DNA of 10,307 bases from an uncultured Collinsella sp. (GCA_900557505.1 USTC01000015.1:1-10307), one strand, 5' to 3'; shown: positions 1 to 6,847, counted from the stretch's first letter. Notes: generated from the sequence alone by a model not told the origin. Translations and numbers: made by a program.

Positions 1-203
1 ACCACACCTTCCATCATCTGCAGGGAGCGCACGTAACCACCAAGCGTTATCTGCGCGACATCATGGAGGCCCACAAACTCATCGGCAGTCCACTGTTCCG
101 TCCGCCACACGGATGGATGCGTCCGCGACAGGCCCGCGCCATGCGCAAGGCTAAACAACGTGGGGAGCGTGCCCGCAAGATTCGCGAAAGGAATGAGCGT
201 TAA
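1..203 (+). CDS. C-terminal end of a polysaccharide deacetylase (NodB homology), partial and short-tailed
   Basis: Only the last 66 codons are in the window, read from base 3 to a TAA at 201-203. The first residues are HTFHH, which fits motif 2 (H[ST]xxH, metal-binding histidines) of the NodB/CE4 deacetylases. About 25 residues later comes SPLFRPPHGW, which fits motif 3 (RPPxG). Enzymes of this family remove N-acetyl groups from peptidoglycan or exopolysaccharide outside the membrane. Family members normally continue for 60 or more residues after RPPxG, including a tryptophan motif and a final histidine motif. Here the chain ends after about 30 residues in an Arg/Lys-rich tail (MRKAKQRGERARKIRERNER), and neither other forward frame restores the missing part. 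The gene may be truncated or decayed, or may belong to a short variant. The stop overlaps the rluD start by one base, implying co-transcription. The family call is fairly good; catalytic activity is doubtful. Confidence 0.6.
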   Translation, partial: HTFHHLQGAHVTTKRYLRDIMEAHKLIGSPLFRPPHGWMRPRQARAMRKAKQRGERARKIRERNER

Positions 204-1216
204 TGGCCGACATCCATATTCTCGTTGCCGATGATTCCGCTGGTCAGCGTCTTGACGCCTATCTGGGCGCCAACGATGGCTGTCCCACGCGCTCTGCCTG
301 CGCGCATCTGATTGAGGGCGGTGCCGTATGTGTCAATGGCGAGACCTGCCTGTCCAAAAAGTACGCCGTGCGAGTCGGCGACCGTATTTCGGTCGATCTG
401 CCCGAGCCACACGATCCCACCGATGTGATTCCCGAGGCCATCCCGCTCGATATTCGCTATGAGGACGACTATCTCATTGTGCTCTCCAAGCAGCGCGGCC
501 TGGTGTGCCATCCTGCACATGGTCATGAGAGCGGTACGCTCGCGAATGCCCTGGTCTATCACTGTGGTATCGACCATCTGGGCACCGTGCAGGGCGAGGA
601 CCGCCCCGGTATTGTGCATCGCCTGGATCGCGATACCTCGGGTCTCATGCTTGCGGCAAAGGACGACGACACCCAGCGCGCGCTCCAAAACCTTATCCGT
701 ACGCGCACGCTCGACCGCCGCTACATTACGCTCGTTCACGGTCATATCGCTATGGATGAGGGCACCATTAACACCGGCATTGCCCGGTCTACGCGCGACC
801 GTGTCAAGATGGCGGTTTCTGATGACCCCTTTGCGCGCCAGGCCATTACGACCTTTAAGGTCCTTGAGCGCTACGATTCCACGCGTTTTGACGACGGCTA
901 TACGCTCGTCGAGTGCCACCTGTTTACGGGCCGTACGCATCAGATTCGCGTACACATGCGTCATATCAACCACGCCTGCGTGGGCGATCCGCTCTACGGC
1001 AAGTGCGATGCACGCGCCGATCAGGGCCTGACCAGGCAATTCCTTCATTCTTGGCGCGTCGCATTCGACCATCCCGTGACGGGGGAGCGCATTGAGTGCC
1101 GCGACGAGCTGCCGTGGGACCTTGCGGCGGTTCTGGATGATTTGGCCCCGCGTTCGCTCGGCCGCACTGCCGCCGGTGACGAAATTGTCCCGCAGCTCGG
1201 TCTGCTCGAAGCCTAG
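203..1216 (+). CDS. rluD: Ribosomal large subunit pseudouridine synthase, RluA/RluD family
   Basis: A 337-residue protein, the usual length for RluD-type enzymes, which isomerise specific uridines of 23S rRNA to pseudouridine in the cytoplasm. An S4-like RNA-binding domain spans about residues 14-65 (QRLDAYL; GGAVCVNGE). The catalytic core starts near residue 84 with the HPAHGHESGTLANAL block at 103-117. The signature HRLDRDTSG at 139-147 carries the catalytic Asp142, and GRTHQIRVH at 243-251 is the conserved C-terminal motif. The ATG at 203 is supported by AAAGGA at 187-192 and sits directly on the stop of the upstream deacetylase. RluD was chosen over RluA and RluC because of the S4 domain and length, but the exact target uridines cannot be read from sequence. 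An 82-base gap follows before the glycosyltransferase. Confidence 0.9.
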   Translation: MADIHILVADDSAGQRLDAYLGANDGCPTRSACAHLIEGGAVCVNGETCLSKKYAVRVGDRISVDLPEPHDPTDVIPEAIPLDIRYEDDYLIVLSKQRGLVCHPAHGHESGTLANALVYHCGIDHLGTVQGEDRPGIVHRLDRDTSGLMLAAKDDDTQRALQNLIRTRTLDRRYITLVHGHIAMDEGTINTGIARSTRDRVKMAVSDDPFARQAITTFKVLERYDSTRFDDGYTLVECHLFTGRTHQIRVHMRHINHACVGDPLYGKCDARADQGLTRQFLHSWRVAFDHPVTGERIECRDELPWDLAAVLDDLAPRSLGRTAAGDEIVPQLGLLEA

Positions 1217-1234
1217 CCAGTATTAGGTGGTTTC

Positions 1235-1261
1235 TTGAACTCGGTTAGCCTGCGGTAAGAT
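1235..1261 (+). promoter_or_regulatory. Possible promoter of the glycosyltransferase gene
   Basis: TTGAAC at 1235-1240 (four of six matches to the -35 consensus) is followed after 15 bases by TAAGAT at 1256-1261 (four of six to -10). The spacer is short; GATATA at 1259-1264 would give 18 bases but a poorer -10. The pair lies in the only gap between rluD and the next gene, so a promoter here is plausible, but the match is modest. Confidence 0.3.
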
Positions 1262-1298
1262 ATACGTTTGTTTACGTAACGCGTTCTCGGGAGCCTGC

Positions 1299-2594
1299 AT
1301 GCTCGCCTTTTTACAAACCAACACACCCATCGTGATCTTCAACCAGATTGTCGTCACGCTGCTCACGGTCTGCTTTCTGTACCAGGTGGTCTTCTTTGTC
1401 ATTGGCGCTCTTCGTGGCGAGGTCGCGCCTCCCAAGGCCAAAAAACTCCATCGCTATGCCTTTTTTATCGCGGCGCATAATGAGGAGGCCGTGATCGCCA
1501 ACCTCGTTCGCTCCATCAAGGACCAGGATTATCCGTCCGAGCTCATCGAGGTTTTCGTGGTCGCCGATGCCTGCACCGACAACACGGCACAGCTCGCGCG
1601 CGAGGCCGGTGCCATTGTTTTCGAGCGCAATGACCTGGCCCGCAAGGGCAAGAGCTGGGTCATGGACTTTGGCTTCGACCGCATTCTCAACGAGTATCCC
1701 GACACGTTTGAGGGCTACTTTATCTTCGATGCCGATAACGTTATCTCCCGCGATTACGTTTCCAAGATGAATGATGCCTTTGACCAGGGCTTCCATGTGG
1801 TCACGAGCTATCGCAATTCCAAGAACTTCGGCAGCTCGTGGATCTCGGCTGCTAATGCCACGTGGTATCTACGCGAGGCGCGCTTTCTCAACAACGCGCG
1901 CAACATTTGCAAGACTTCTTGCGCTGTCTCTGGTTCGGGCTACCTCATCTCCGCCAGCGTTATCGAGGGCATGCACGGTTGGCAGTTCCACACGCTGACC
2001 GAGGACATTCAGTTCACCACGTTCTGCGCCATTCACGGCATTCGCATTGGCTATGCGCCGGCGGAGTTCTTTGACGAACAACCCGTGACGTTTAAGGCGT
2101 CCTGGAAACAGCGCATGCGTTGGACCAAGGGCTTCTACCAGGTGTTCTTTACTTACGGTAAGCATCTGGTCAAGTCGACCTTCCGCTACCATCGCTTTGC
2201 CGCCTACGACATGTTCATGACGATCGCCCCGGGTATGCTGCTGTCGCTCATCTCGATGCTCGCCAATGCGACGTTCCTGATCGTGGGTGGACTCTCGCAC
2301 GGCTTTTTGGCTACCGAAGTCGAGATGCAGGCCTGTGCCGCGTCGCTCATTATGACCTTCGCCATGATGTACCAGACCTTCTTTATCCTGGCGCTGCTCA
2401 CGACTATCTTTGAGTACAAGCATATTCACTGCGCGCAAAAGTGGCGTCTGGTGACTAACCTGTTTACCTTCCCGATCTTTATGTTCAGCTATATCCCTAT
2501 CACGGTGGCCGCGCTGTTCCTGAAGGTCGACTGGGTTCCTACCCAGCATGCCGTAAACGTCACCCTCGACGAGGTCATGCAAGGCGCCAAATAA
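1299..2594 (+). CDS. Membrane glycosyltransferase, family 2 (processive type)
   Basis: A 431-residue membrane protein that most likely transfers a sugar from a nucleotide-sugar to a growing glycan at the inner face of the membrane. One membrane segment (about 14-36) precedes a GT-A domain. That domain has the opening FFIAAHNEE at 55-63, VVADACTDNT at 87-96, the metal-binding DAD in FDADN at 143-147, the acceptor-site TED at 234-236 and QRMRW at 271-275. QxxRW is typical of processive enzymes such as cellulose, chitin, hyaluronan and poly-GlcNAc synthases. Three further hydrophobic stretches (about 305-333, 345-371, 386-408) form a C-terminal membrane bundle. The ATG at 1299 follows CGGGAG (1288-1293) at five bases. 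The deacetylase end two genes upstream would suit a GlcNAc-containing polymer, but the substrate cannot be named from the sequence. A strong terminator follows. Confidence 0.88.
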   Translation: MLAFLQTNTPIVIFNQIVVTLLTVCFLYQVVFFVIGALRGEVAPPKAKKLHRYAFFIAAHNEEAVIANLVRSIKDQDYPSELIEVFVVADACTDNTAQLAREAGAIVFERNDLARKGKSWVMDFGFDRILNEYPDTFEGYFIFDADNVISRDYVSKMNDAFDQGFHVVTSYRNSKNFGSSWISAANATWYLREARFLNNARNICKTSCAVSGSGYLISASVIEGMHGWQFHTLTEDIQFTTFCAIHGIRIGYAPAEFFDEQPVTFKASWKQRMRWTKGFYQVFFTYGKHLVKSTFRYHRFAAYDMFMTIAPGMLLSLISMLANATFLIVGGLSHGFLATEVEMQACAASLIMTFAMMYQTFFILALLTTIFEYKHIHCAQKWRLVTNLFTFPIFMFSYIPITVAALFLKVDWVPTQHAVNVTLDEVMQGAK

Positions 2595-2603
2595 CCACCA
2601 CCA

Positions 2604-2650
2604 AAACCACCGCAAAGGGGGCCGGCACCTTTGTGATGGTTTTTGCTTTT
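2604..2650 (+). terminator. Rho-independent terminator after the glycosyltransferase
   Basis: Arms AAACCACCGCAAAGG (2604-2618) and CCTTTGTGATGGTTT (2628-2642) pair over 14 of 15 positions, one of them a G-T wobble, around a nine-base GC-rich loop. The arm runs into TTTTT (2640-2644) and, after GC, TTTT (2647-2650). It begins 10 bases after the glycosyltransferase stop and ends 25 bases before the next start codon. Confidence 0.85.
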
Positions 2651-2675
2651 GCGATGCAGCTCGAGGAGGCACTCG

Positions 2676-3098
2676 ATGTTTTATATCCCGTTTTGGATTT
2701 GCATCTTTGCCGGCGCGGCGATTGATGCCCGTCAGCGACGTTTTCCCAATGAGCTTGCCGGTGCGTGTGCGGTGACGGCGTTAGTGGGCGTTTGGCTCGA
2801 CAAAGGCGTTAACACGGCGCTTGACCATGCCGGTCTTGCGGTCATCGTCTATCTTGCTCTCGTGCTGACTGAGTCCCTCTGGCGTCGTCTTCGCCAAATC
2901 CCGGGCATCGGCATGGGGGATGCCAAGGCGCTCTTCGCGCTTTGCACGCTCGACCCTATGGGTGGCATCGTGGCATTTGCCGTCGCACTCCTGGCCCTGG
3001 CCCTCTCCTGCCTCTTCACAAAATCGCGCTCCCTGCCATTGCTCCCGTTTTTGGTGCCGATTTTTGCCATAATCGAGGTCGTGGGCTGCACTTTGTAA
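2676..3098 (+). CDS. Small prepilin peptidase-like aspartic protease (A24 family)
   Basis: A 140-residue, very hydrophobic protein with both membrane aspartates of the type IV prepilin peptidase (A24) family: Asp18 in AIDARQRRFPN and Asp82 in the GxGDxK motif (GIGMGDAK, 77-84). Members cut leader peptides of type IV pilins and related pseudopilins at the inner membrane face. It lacks the N-terminal zinc/methylase half of PilD-type enzymes, so it resembles stand-alone peptidases of the TadV/CpaA or FlaK kind. About five hydrophobic segments can be seen (near 3-16, 28-43, 52-68, 93-114, 121-137). The ATG at 2676 is preferred over an in-frame TTG at 2643, because GAGGAGG at 2663-2669 lies six bases before it and the TTG falls inside the upstream terminator. 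No pilin or secretion ATPase gene lies in the window, so its substrate is unknown. The dgt-like gene starts 31 bases downstream, probably on the same transcript. Confidence 0.8.
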   Translation: MFYIPFWICIFAGAAIDARQRRFPNELAGACAVTALVGVWLDKGVNTALDHAGLAVIVYLALVLTESLWRRLRQIPGIGMGDAKALFALCTLDPMGGIVAFAVALLALALSCLFTKSRSLPLLPFLVPIFAIIEVVGCTL

Positions 3099-3129
3099 CC
3101 GATTGCGCATCCTTCTTAAGGAGCATGCC

Positions 3130-4377
3130 ATGGCAATTAATCAAGAAACGGCCGTCATTAAGGCGCGCATGGACCGTATTCCCTCGGCGTTGTCGCCCGA
3201 ACTTGTCGAGCGCATTGCCGCCGATCTTGCTTCGGGCTATGTCAACCCGTATCGTTGCAACGACGATCAGGTCATTCGTCGTATTGATCGCGACGCCGAC
3301 AAAGGTACGCTTATGCGTCCGGCGTTTATGCGCGATACCGAAAAGATACTTCATCTTCCGGCGTACACCCGTTATGCAGGTAAAACGCAGGTCTTTAGCT
3401 TCCGTAGCAATGACGATCTGTCACGCCGCGGTTTGCACGTGCAGCTTGTCTCGCGCATTGCGCGCGATATCGGTCGCGCCCTGGGGCTCAATTGCGATCT
3501 GATCGAGGCGATTGGCCTTGGCCACGACTTGGGACACACACCTTTTGGTCATGCCGGAGAGCGCTTCCTCAACGATATCTATCATGAGCGTACGGGGCGT
3601 TATTTTTTCCATAACGTGCAGTCGGTCCGCGTGGTCGACGCGCTGTACGGCCGCAACGTGTCGCTCCAGACGCTCGACGGCGTGCTATGCCATAACGGCG
3701 AGTACGAGCAGCGTGTGTTTGAGCTCTCGGACATGGGCTCCTTTAACCAGTTTGACCAGACGGTTGAGGATTGCATTGCCACGGGCTATAGCGCAATTGG
3801 GCATCTGCGTCCCATGACGCTCGAGGGCTGCGTTGTTCGCATCTCGGATATTCTTGCCTACGTCGGTCGTGACCGTCAGGATGCGATCGCGGCGGGCCTG
3901 CTGTCACCCGACGCTTTTGATGATGGCCGGGGCGGTGCCTACAACAGTTGGATCCTTACGCATGCTTCCATCGATATCGTGGAGCATAGCTATGGTAAGC
4001 CGCGCATCGAGATGAGCGAGGACCTGTTTGAGGAAATTCGCCGAGCCAAGCGCGAGAACTACGAGAAGATCTATAGCAAGGGCGGTATCGAAGGCGATTC
4101 CGAGGCGGAGCTGCGCGAGGCGTTCGTAAAGCTCTACGACCGTTGCCTGCGGGATCTAAACAGTGGCGACGAGTCCTCTTACATCTTTAAGCACCATATT
4201 TCGCGCATCGAGCAGCAGCTTTCCTACTACGATCGAGCCTATGCCTGGCAGGACGACAAAGATCAAGCGGTGGTGGATTACATCGCGAGCATGACGGATG
4301 GCTATTTCTGCGAGCTCACGAGCAAGTTGTTCCCGGGATTGAAGTTTCCGCACCGTACCTATATTAACGAACGGTAG
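3130..4377 (+). CDS. dgt: Deoxynucleoside triphosphate triphosphohydrolase-like protein (HD domain)
   Basis: A 415-residue cytoplasmic protein of the dGTPase/HD family, which splits dNTPs into deoxynucleoside and triphosphate and so helps set the dNTP pool. Metal ligands of the HD fold are visible: His103 in RRGLHVQL, the His132-Asp133 pair in GLGHDLGHTPFGHAGE (129-144) and Asp240 in RISDILAYVGRD. The block RDTEKILHLPAYTRYAGKTQ (68-87) corresponds to the family's substrate-pocket region before the first His. The ATG at 3130 is chosen because AAGGAG (3118-3123) lies six bases upstream; an in-frame TTG at 3103 has no ribosome site. In many bacteria dgt sits beside dnaG, whereas here it precedes the repair gene rarA, a reasonable partner in genome maintenance. 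Whether dGTP is the preferred substrate cannot be told; many family members accept several dNTPs. Its last codons form half of the SOS-box-like palindrome. Confidence 0.87.
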   Translation: MAINQETAVIKARMDRIPSALSPELVERIAADLASGYVNPYRCNDDQVIRRIDRDADKGTLMRPAFMRDTEKILHLPAYTRYAGKTQVFSFRSNDDLSRRGLHVQLVSRIARDIGRALGLNCDLIEAIGLGHDLGHTPFGHAGERFLNDIYHERTGRYFFHNVQSVRVVDALYGRNVSLQTLDGVLCHNGEYEQRVFELSDMGSFNQFDQTVEDCIATGYSAIGHLRPMTLEGCVVRISDILAYVGRDRQDAIAAGLLSPDAFDDGRGGAYNSWILTHASIDIVEHSYGKPRIEMSEDLFEEIRRAKRENYEKIYSKGGIEGDSEAELREAFVKLYDRCLRDLNSGDESSYIFKHHISRIEQQLSYYDRAYAWQDDKDQAVVDYIASMTDGYFCELTSKLFPGLKFPHRTYINER

Positions 4378-4381
4378 TTCG
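4368..4381 (+). promoter_or_regulatory. Candidate LexA/SOS box upstream of rarA
   Basis: CGAAC-GGTA-GTTCG is a perfect inverted repeat with the half-sites and spacing of the Gram-positive LexA operator (CGAAC-N4-GTTCG). It overlaps the last codons and the TAG of the dgt-like gene and lies 11 bases upstream of a TATACT hexamer, where a repressor would cover the -35 region. A third half-site, CGAAC at 4404-4408, lies just past the hexamer. The central four bases differ from the common purine/pyrimidine pattern of B. subtilis boxes. LexA is not in the window, so regulation is inferred. Confidence 0.5.
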
Positions 4382-4398
4382 TATATATTCGGTATACT
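4369..4398 (+). promoter_or_regulatory. Possible rarA promoter with TATACT -10
   Basis: TATACT at 4393-4398 matches five of six -10 positions. Eighteen bases upstream GAACGG (4369-4374) is only a weak -35, but it lies within the SOS-box-like palindrome. The surrounding run is the most AT-rich spot between dgt and rarA. The AT richness and position favour a promoter; the poor -35 keeps confidence low. Confidence 0.35.
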
Positions 4399-4437
4399 GT
4401 TGACGAACAAAGCTTTTGATTGATGCATGGGATGGCT

Positions 4438-5319
4438 ATGGACGACCTTTTTTCTGTCTCGACGCGCGAGCGTTCCTTTAAAAATGCGCCGCTCGCGGTG
4501 CGCATGCGTCCCAATTCGCTCGACGAGTACGTGGGTCAGCAAAAGGCCGTCGGTAAGGGCTCGTGGCTGCGTGCCGCGATCGAGCACGACGTGCTTTCGA
4601 GCGTGATTCTGTACGGGCCTGCCGGTACGGGCAAGACGACGCTGGCCCACATTATCGCCAACCATACCAAGAGCGAGTTTGTCGAGGTCAGCGCCGTCAC
4701 GGGTACCGTGAAGGACCTGCGTCGCGTGATTGATGAGGCCAAGACGCGCCTGAATACGTACGACCGCCGTACCATTCTATTCATCGATGAGATTCACCGC
4801 TTCTCTAAGTCGCAGCAGGATGCCCTGCTGCATGCAGTTGAGAACCGTACCGTCATTATGATTGGCGCTACGACGGAGAACCCGTACTTCGAGGTCAACT
4901 CGGCACTGCTCTCACGTGGTCGCGTTGTGGAGCTTGAGCATCTGAAGGATGAGGATATCGCCACGCTGATTGAACGTGCGCTTGAGGCACCGCAGGGCTT
5001 GAACGGTAAGTTCTCGGCCGATGAGGATACGGTCAAGACCATCTGCACGCTGGCAGCGGGTGACGCTCGCTCGGCGCTCACGACGCTCGAGCTTGCGAGC
5101 GAGATTGCCGTCACGCGTCCTGATACCGAGGGAACGCCAGCGCCCGCGGCGGGGGAGCGCTATCCCATCACCGTGGATGACGTGAAGATTGCCAACCCGC
5201 GTCGCGGCTTTACGTATGACAAAAACGGCGACATGCACTACGACATCATCAGTGCGTTCATCAAGTCCATGCGCGGCAGCGACCCCGATGCCACGATCTA
5301 TTGGCTCCCGCGCGCATGA
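4438..5319 (+). CDS. rarA: RarA (MgsA) AAA+ ATPase, N-terminal part of a frameshifted gene
   Basis: RarA is a replication-fork-associated AAA+ ATPase related to clamp-loader subunits and eukaryotic WRNIP1. It acts on stalled forks and in recombination with RecA and SSB. This frame encodes 293 residues. It has the opening APLAVRMRPNSLDEYVGQ (18-34), Walker A GPAGTGKTT (60-68), Walker B ILFIDEIH (113-120), sensor 1 GATTENP (143-149) and the arginine-finger SR (159-160). It ends in the family-typical stretch AFIKSMRGSDPDATIYWL, then switches to PRA and a TGA at 5317-5319. Family members continue YWLARM for another 150 residues, and exactly that sequence follows in another frame (to 5789). The ATG at 4438 gives the conserved MDDLF start; ATGs at 4432 and 4423 are also in frame. 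The ribosome site (GGGATGG, 4429-4435) is weak for all of them. The ATPase core is intact, but the oligomerisation domain is missing. Confidence 0.85.
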   Translation: MDDLFSVSTRERSFKNAPLAVRMRPNSLDEYVGQQKAVGKGSWLRAAIEHDVLSSVILYGPAGTGKTTLAHIIANHTKSEFVEVSAVTGTVKDLRRVIDEAKTRLNTYDRRTILFIDEIHRFSKSQQDALLHAVENRTVIMIGATTENPYFEVNSALLSRGRVVELEHLKDEDIATLIERALEAPQGLNGKFSADEDTVKTICTLAAGDARSALTTLELASEIAVTRPDTEGTPAPAAGERYPITVDDVKIANPRRGFTYDKNGDMHYDIISAFIKSMRGSDPDATIYWLPRA

Positions 5320-5789
5320 TCGATGCTGGGGAGGATCCTAAGTTTATCGCTCGCCGTATTATGATTCACGCTTCTGAGGATGTTGGCAACGCCGACCCGC
5401 AGGCGCTTTTGGTGGCGCATGCCGCGTTTAAGTCTGCCGAGGTCATTGGCTATCCCGAGTGCCGCATTAACTTGGCTCAGGCTGCACTCTATGTGTGCTT
5501 GGCGCCAAAATCCAACGCGTGTGAGGCTTCGATCGATGCGGCGCTGGCCGATATCCATTCTAGTGGGCTTCGCGAGGTGCCGAGTTATCTGCGCGATCGC
5601 CATCGCCCGGGCAGCGATGAATACGGTGTGTATAAGTATCCACATGATTATCCCGAAGGCTGGGTCGATCAGCGCTATTTGCCCGAAGGCTTGGAACGCG
5701 GTGCATTTTGGCAGCCTGCCGGCCGCGGTTGGGAAGAGTGGCGCGTAGAGCAAAGTGAATGCGACCGCAGCGGGAATGCACCGAAGTAG
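5316..5789 (+). CDS. rarA: RarA C-terminal part (oligomerisation domain), other frame of the same gene
   Basis: This frame carries the missing second part of RarA: ARMIDAGEDPKFIARR, the ASEDVGNADPQAL block, the YPECRINLAQAALYV helix and the C-terminal KYPHDYPEGWVDQRYLPE motif. It is the conserved tetramerisation region found in all full-length RarA proteins. Homology resumes with GCG CGC ATG at 5310-5318. Removing the two bases CC at 5308-5309 would join it to the upstream frame as YWLARMIDAGEDP, giving a single protein of about 449 residues, the normal length. As it stands, an ATG at 5316-5318 overlaps the upstream TGA (ATGA), so a 157-residue product could in principle arise by re-initiation. 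No Shine-Dalgarno sequence precedes it. The likeliest explanations are a sequencing or assembly indel in a GC run, or a recent inactivating mutation. Codons downstream show no sign of decay. Confidence 0.8.
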   Translation: MIDAGEDPKFIARRIMIHASEDVGNADPQALLVAHAAFKSAEVIGYPECRINLAQAALYVCLAPKSNACEASIDAALADIHSSGLREVPSYLRDRHRPGSDEYGVYKYPHDYPEGWVDQRYLPEGLERGAFWQPAGRGWEEWRVEQSECDRSGNAPK

Positions 5790-5831
5790 CTGCTGATAAT
5801 TTTGTCCCACGTTGCTGCTAATGGCATGTTC

Positions 5832-5849
5832 GGTCCCCTTTGGGGTACC
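5832..5849. repeat. Short inverted repeat between rarA and the sigma-factor operon
   Basis: GGTCCCC (5832-5838) pairs with GGGGTACC (5842-5849) with one bulged T and a three-base loop. No T-run follows, so it is a poor intrinsic terminator. It lies 41 bases upstream of the DUF948 start codon and could be an operator or an mRNA hairpin. Nothing more can be said from one copy. Confidence 0.3.
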
Positions 5850-5889
5850 ATGGAAACCGTTTGTATATCGATTCCTTTGGGAGGCTTGC

Positions 5890-6477
5890 ATGAGTCCCAT
5901 TCAAATCGCCCTGCTGCTGCTCGCCGTTGCCGGCGTGTGGGCCATCGCTGAGCTCGCGCTTACCCTGCGCAAGACCCGCAATGTTGTCGACTCGCTCGAT
6001 AAGACCGTGAACGACCTCAACAACACCATCGCCGAGGCTCAGCCTGTGGTGGCAAAGCTCGATGGCGCTGTCGATGAGCTTACGCCGGCGCTTGCCCAGA
6101 TGGAGCCGCTGCTTAAGTCGAGCAAGACGGCAGTTGATGCCCTTACCTCCAATCTCGTAGAGGTCGAAGCCGTGGTTCGCGACATTTCCGAGGTTACGGG
6201 CAGCATGGCCGAGGCCAGCAATGCTGTGTCGAGCGTGACCGACTCTGCCGCCGGTGCTGTGCAGAAGCTCTTCAATAAGGTGAAGGCTCCTGCAGCCGAC
6301 GCCGATCGCAAGCTCGCCGCTGCCGCTGCGGAGGCCGAGCAGCCTACCGAGCGCGTCCTAATTGGCGAGGACGAGGCCGACGCGGGCGACGATGATGGTC
6401 AGAAGTCTGTATCCAAGCCGGCTCAGTATTACACCTATACGCCCGCCGAGACCTCTGAGGAGTCCTGCGATGAGTAG
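5890..6477 (+). CDS. DUF948/YtxG-like membrane-anchored coiled-coil protein
   Basis: A 195-residue protein with one N-terminal membrane segment (about 4-26) and no cleavage site I can see. It is followed by a long helical region (27-125) of heptad-like repeats (VVDSLDKTVNDLNNTIAEAQ and similar), then an Ala-rich acidic tail ending YYTYTPAETSEESCDE. Anchor plus coiled coil is the design of the DUF948 family, whose B. subtilis member YtxG belongs to the SigB general stress regulon. The molecular function is not established, though a role at the cell envelope is likely. The ATG at 5890 is chosen because GGGAGG (5879-5884) lies five bases before it; an in-frame TTG at 5812 lacks a ribosome site. 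It overlaps the anti-sigma gene by eight bases and is the first gene of a four-gene operon with a sigma factor, which supports a stress-response role. Confidence 0.7.
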   Translation: MSPIQIALLLLAVAGVWAIAELALTLRKTRNVVDSLDKTVNDLNNTIAEAQPVVAKLDGAVDELTPALAQMEPLLKSSKTAVDALTSNLVEVEAVVRDISEVTGSMAEASNAVSSVTDSAAGAVQKLFNKVKAPAADADRKLAAAAAEAEQPTERVLIGEDEADAGDDDGQKSVSKPAQYYTYTPAETSEESCDE

Positions 6478-6847
6478 CGAAGCAACCTGCCCTATCACGC
6501 TGACCGTTGCCGGTGACCCGCGTCTCGCTCGCCTTGTGCGCATGACGGCAGCCAACGTTGGTGCCCTGTGCTCTATGTCTGTCGATCGCATCGAGGACAT
6601 CCGCATGGCTGCTGAGGAGGCTTTCATCTTTGGTTGCACCGCGGTCGACTGCGATGACATCACCATCAAATTCGATGTCGATGAGACCCACGTTGGCATG
6701 ACTATTACCTTTGGCGACCAGGCTACGGTCGATGAAGACGACCAGGCTGCGGTGTATGCCGAGCTCATCCTCGCGAGCGTGTGCGACTCCTACGAAAAGA
6801 CTACGGCGCCCCTGACGCTTTCCCTCGACCTCAAGGCGGATATCTAA
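6470..6847 (+). CDS. RsbW/SpoIIAB-like anti-sigma factor, apparently without a working ATP site
   Basis: A 125-residue protein placed directly before a SigB/SigF-type sigma gene, where the cognate anti-sigma factor normally lies. The fold resembles the GHKL kinase family of RsbW and SpoIIAB: an opening strand (ITLTVAGDPRLARLVRM), the helix DRIEDIRMAAEEAF (39-52), two strands (DITIKFDVDE, VGMTITFG) and a closing helix (AAVYAELILASVCDSYE, 93-109). RsbW proteins bind their sigma factor and phosphorylate an anti-anti-sigma partner. However, the N-box EAxxN reads EAFIF here, placing Phe54 where the Mg-binding Asn should be, and the DxGxG nucleotide loop after MTITF is absent. It may therefore bind sigma without kinase activity. 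The start is fixed by the overlap with the upstream gene and a two-base gap (one T between stop and start) to the sigma gene. Family assignment rests on both context and weak similarity, so it is moderate. Confidence 0.65.
   Translation: MSSEATCPITLTVAGDPRLARLVRMTAANVGALCSMSVDRIEDIRMAAEEAFIFGCTAVDCDDITIKFDVDETHVGMTITFGDQATVDEDDQAAVYAELILASVCDSYEKTTAPLTLSLDLKADI

Noticed and set aside
200..1072. Long open frame on the minus strand opposite rluD
   Set aside because: It mirrors a clear rluD gene, has no ribosome site or recognisable motif, and is a by-product of GC-rich codon bias.
1869..2672. Minus-strand 267-codon frame opposite the glycosyltransferase
   Set aside because: Antisense shadow of a motif-rich gene; its protein is low in recognisable structure and crosses the terminator.
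5828..5848. SigB/SigF-type promoter (GTTcgg ... GGGTAC) upstream of the DUF948 gene
   Set aside because: The -10 half GGGTA is suggestive of autoregulation, but the only GTT-like -35 is nine bases away, too close for a functional promoter, and no better partner is found 12-17 bases upstream.
5840..5869. SigA-type promoter TTGGGG ... TATATC before the DUF948 gene
   Set aside because: Only three and four of six positions match, and the start point would almost touch the ribosome site. Too weak to list.
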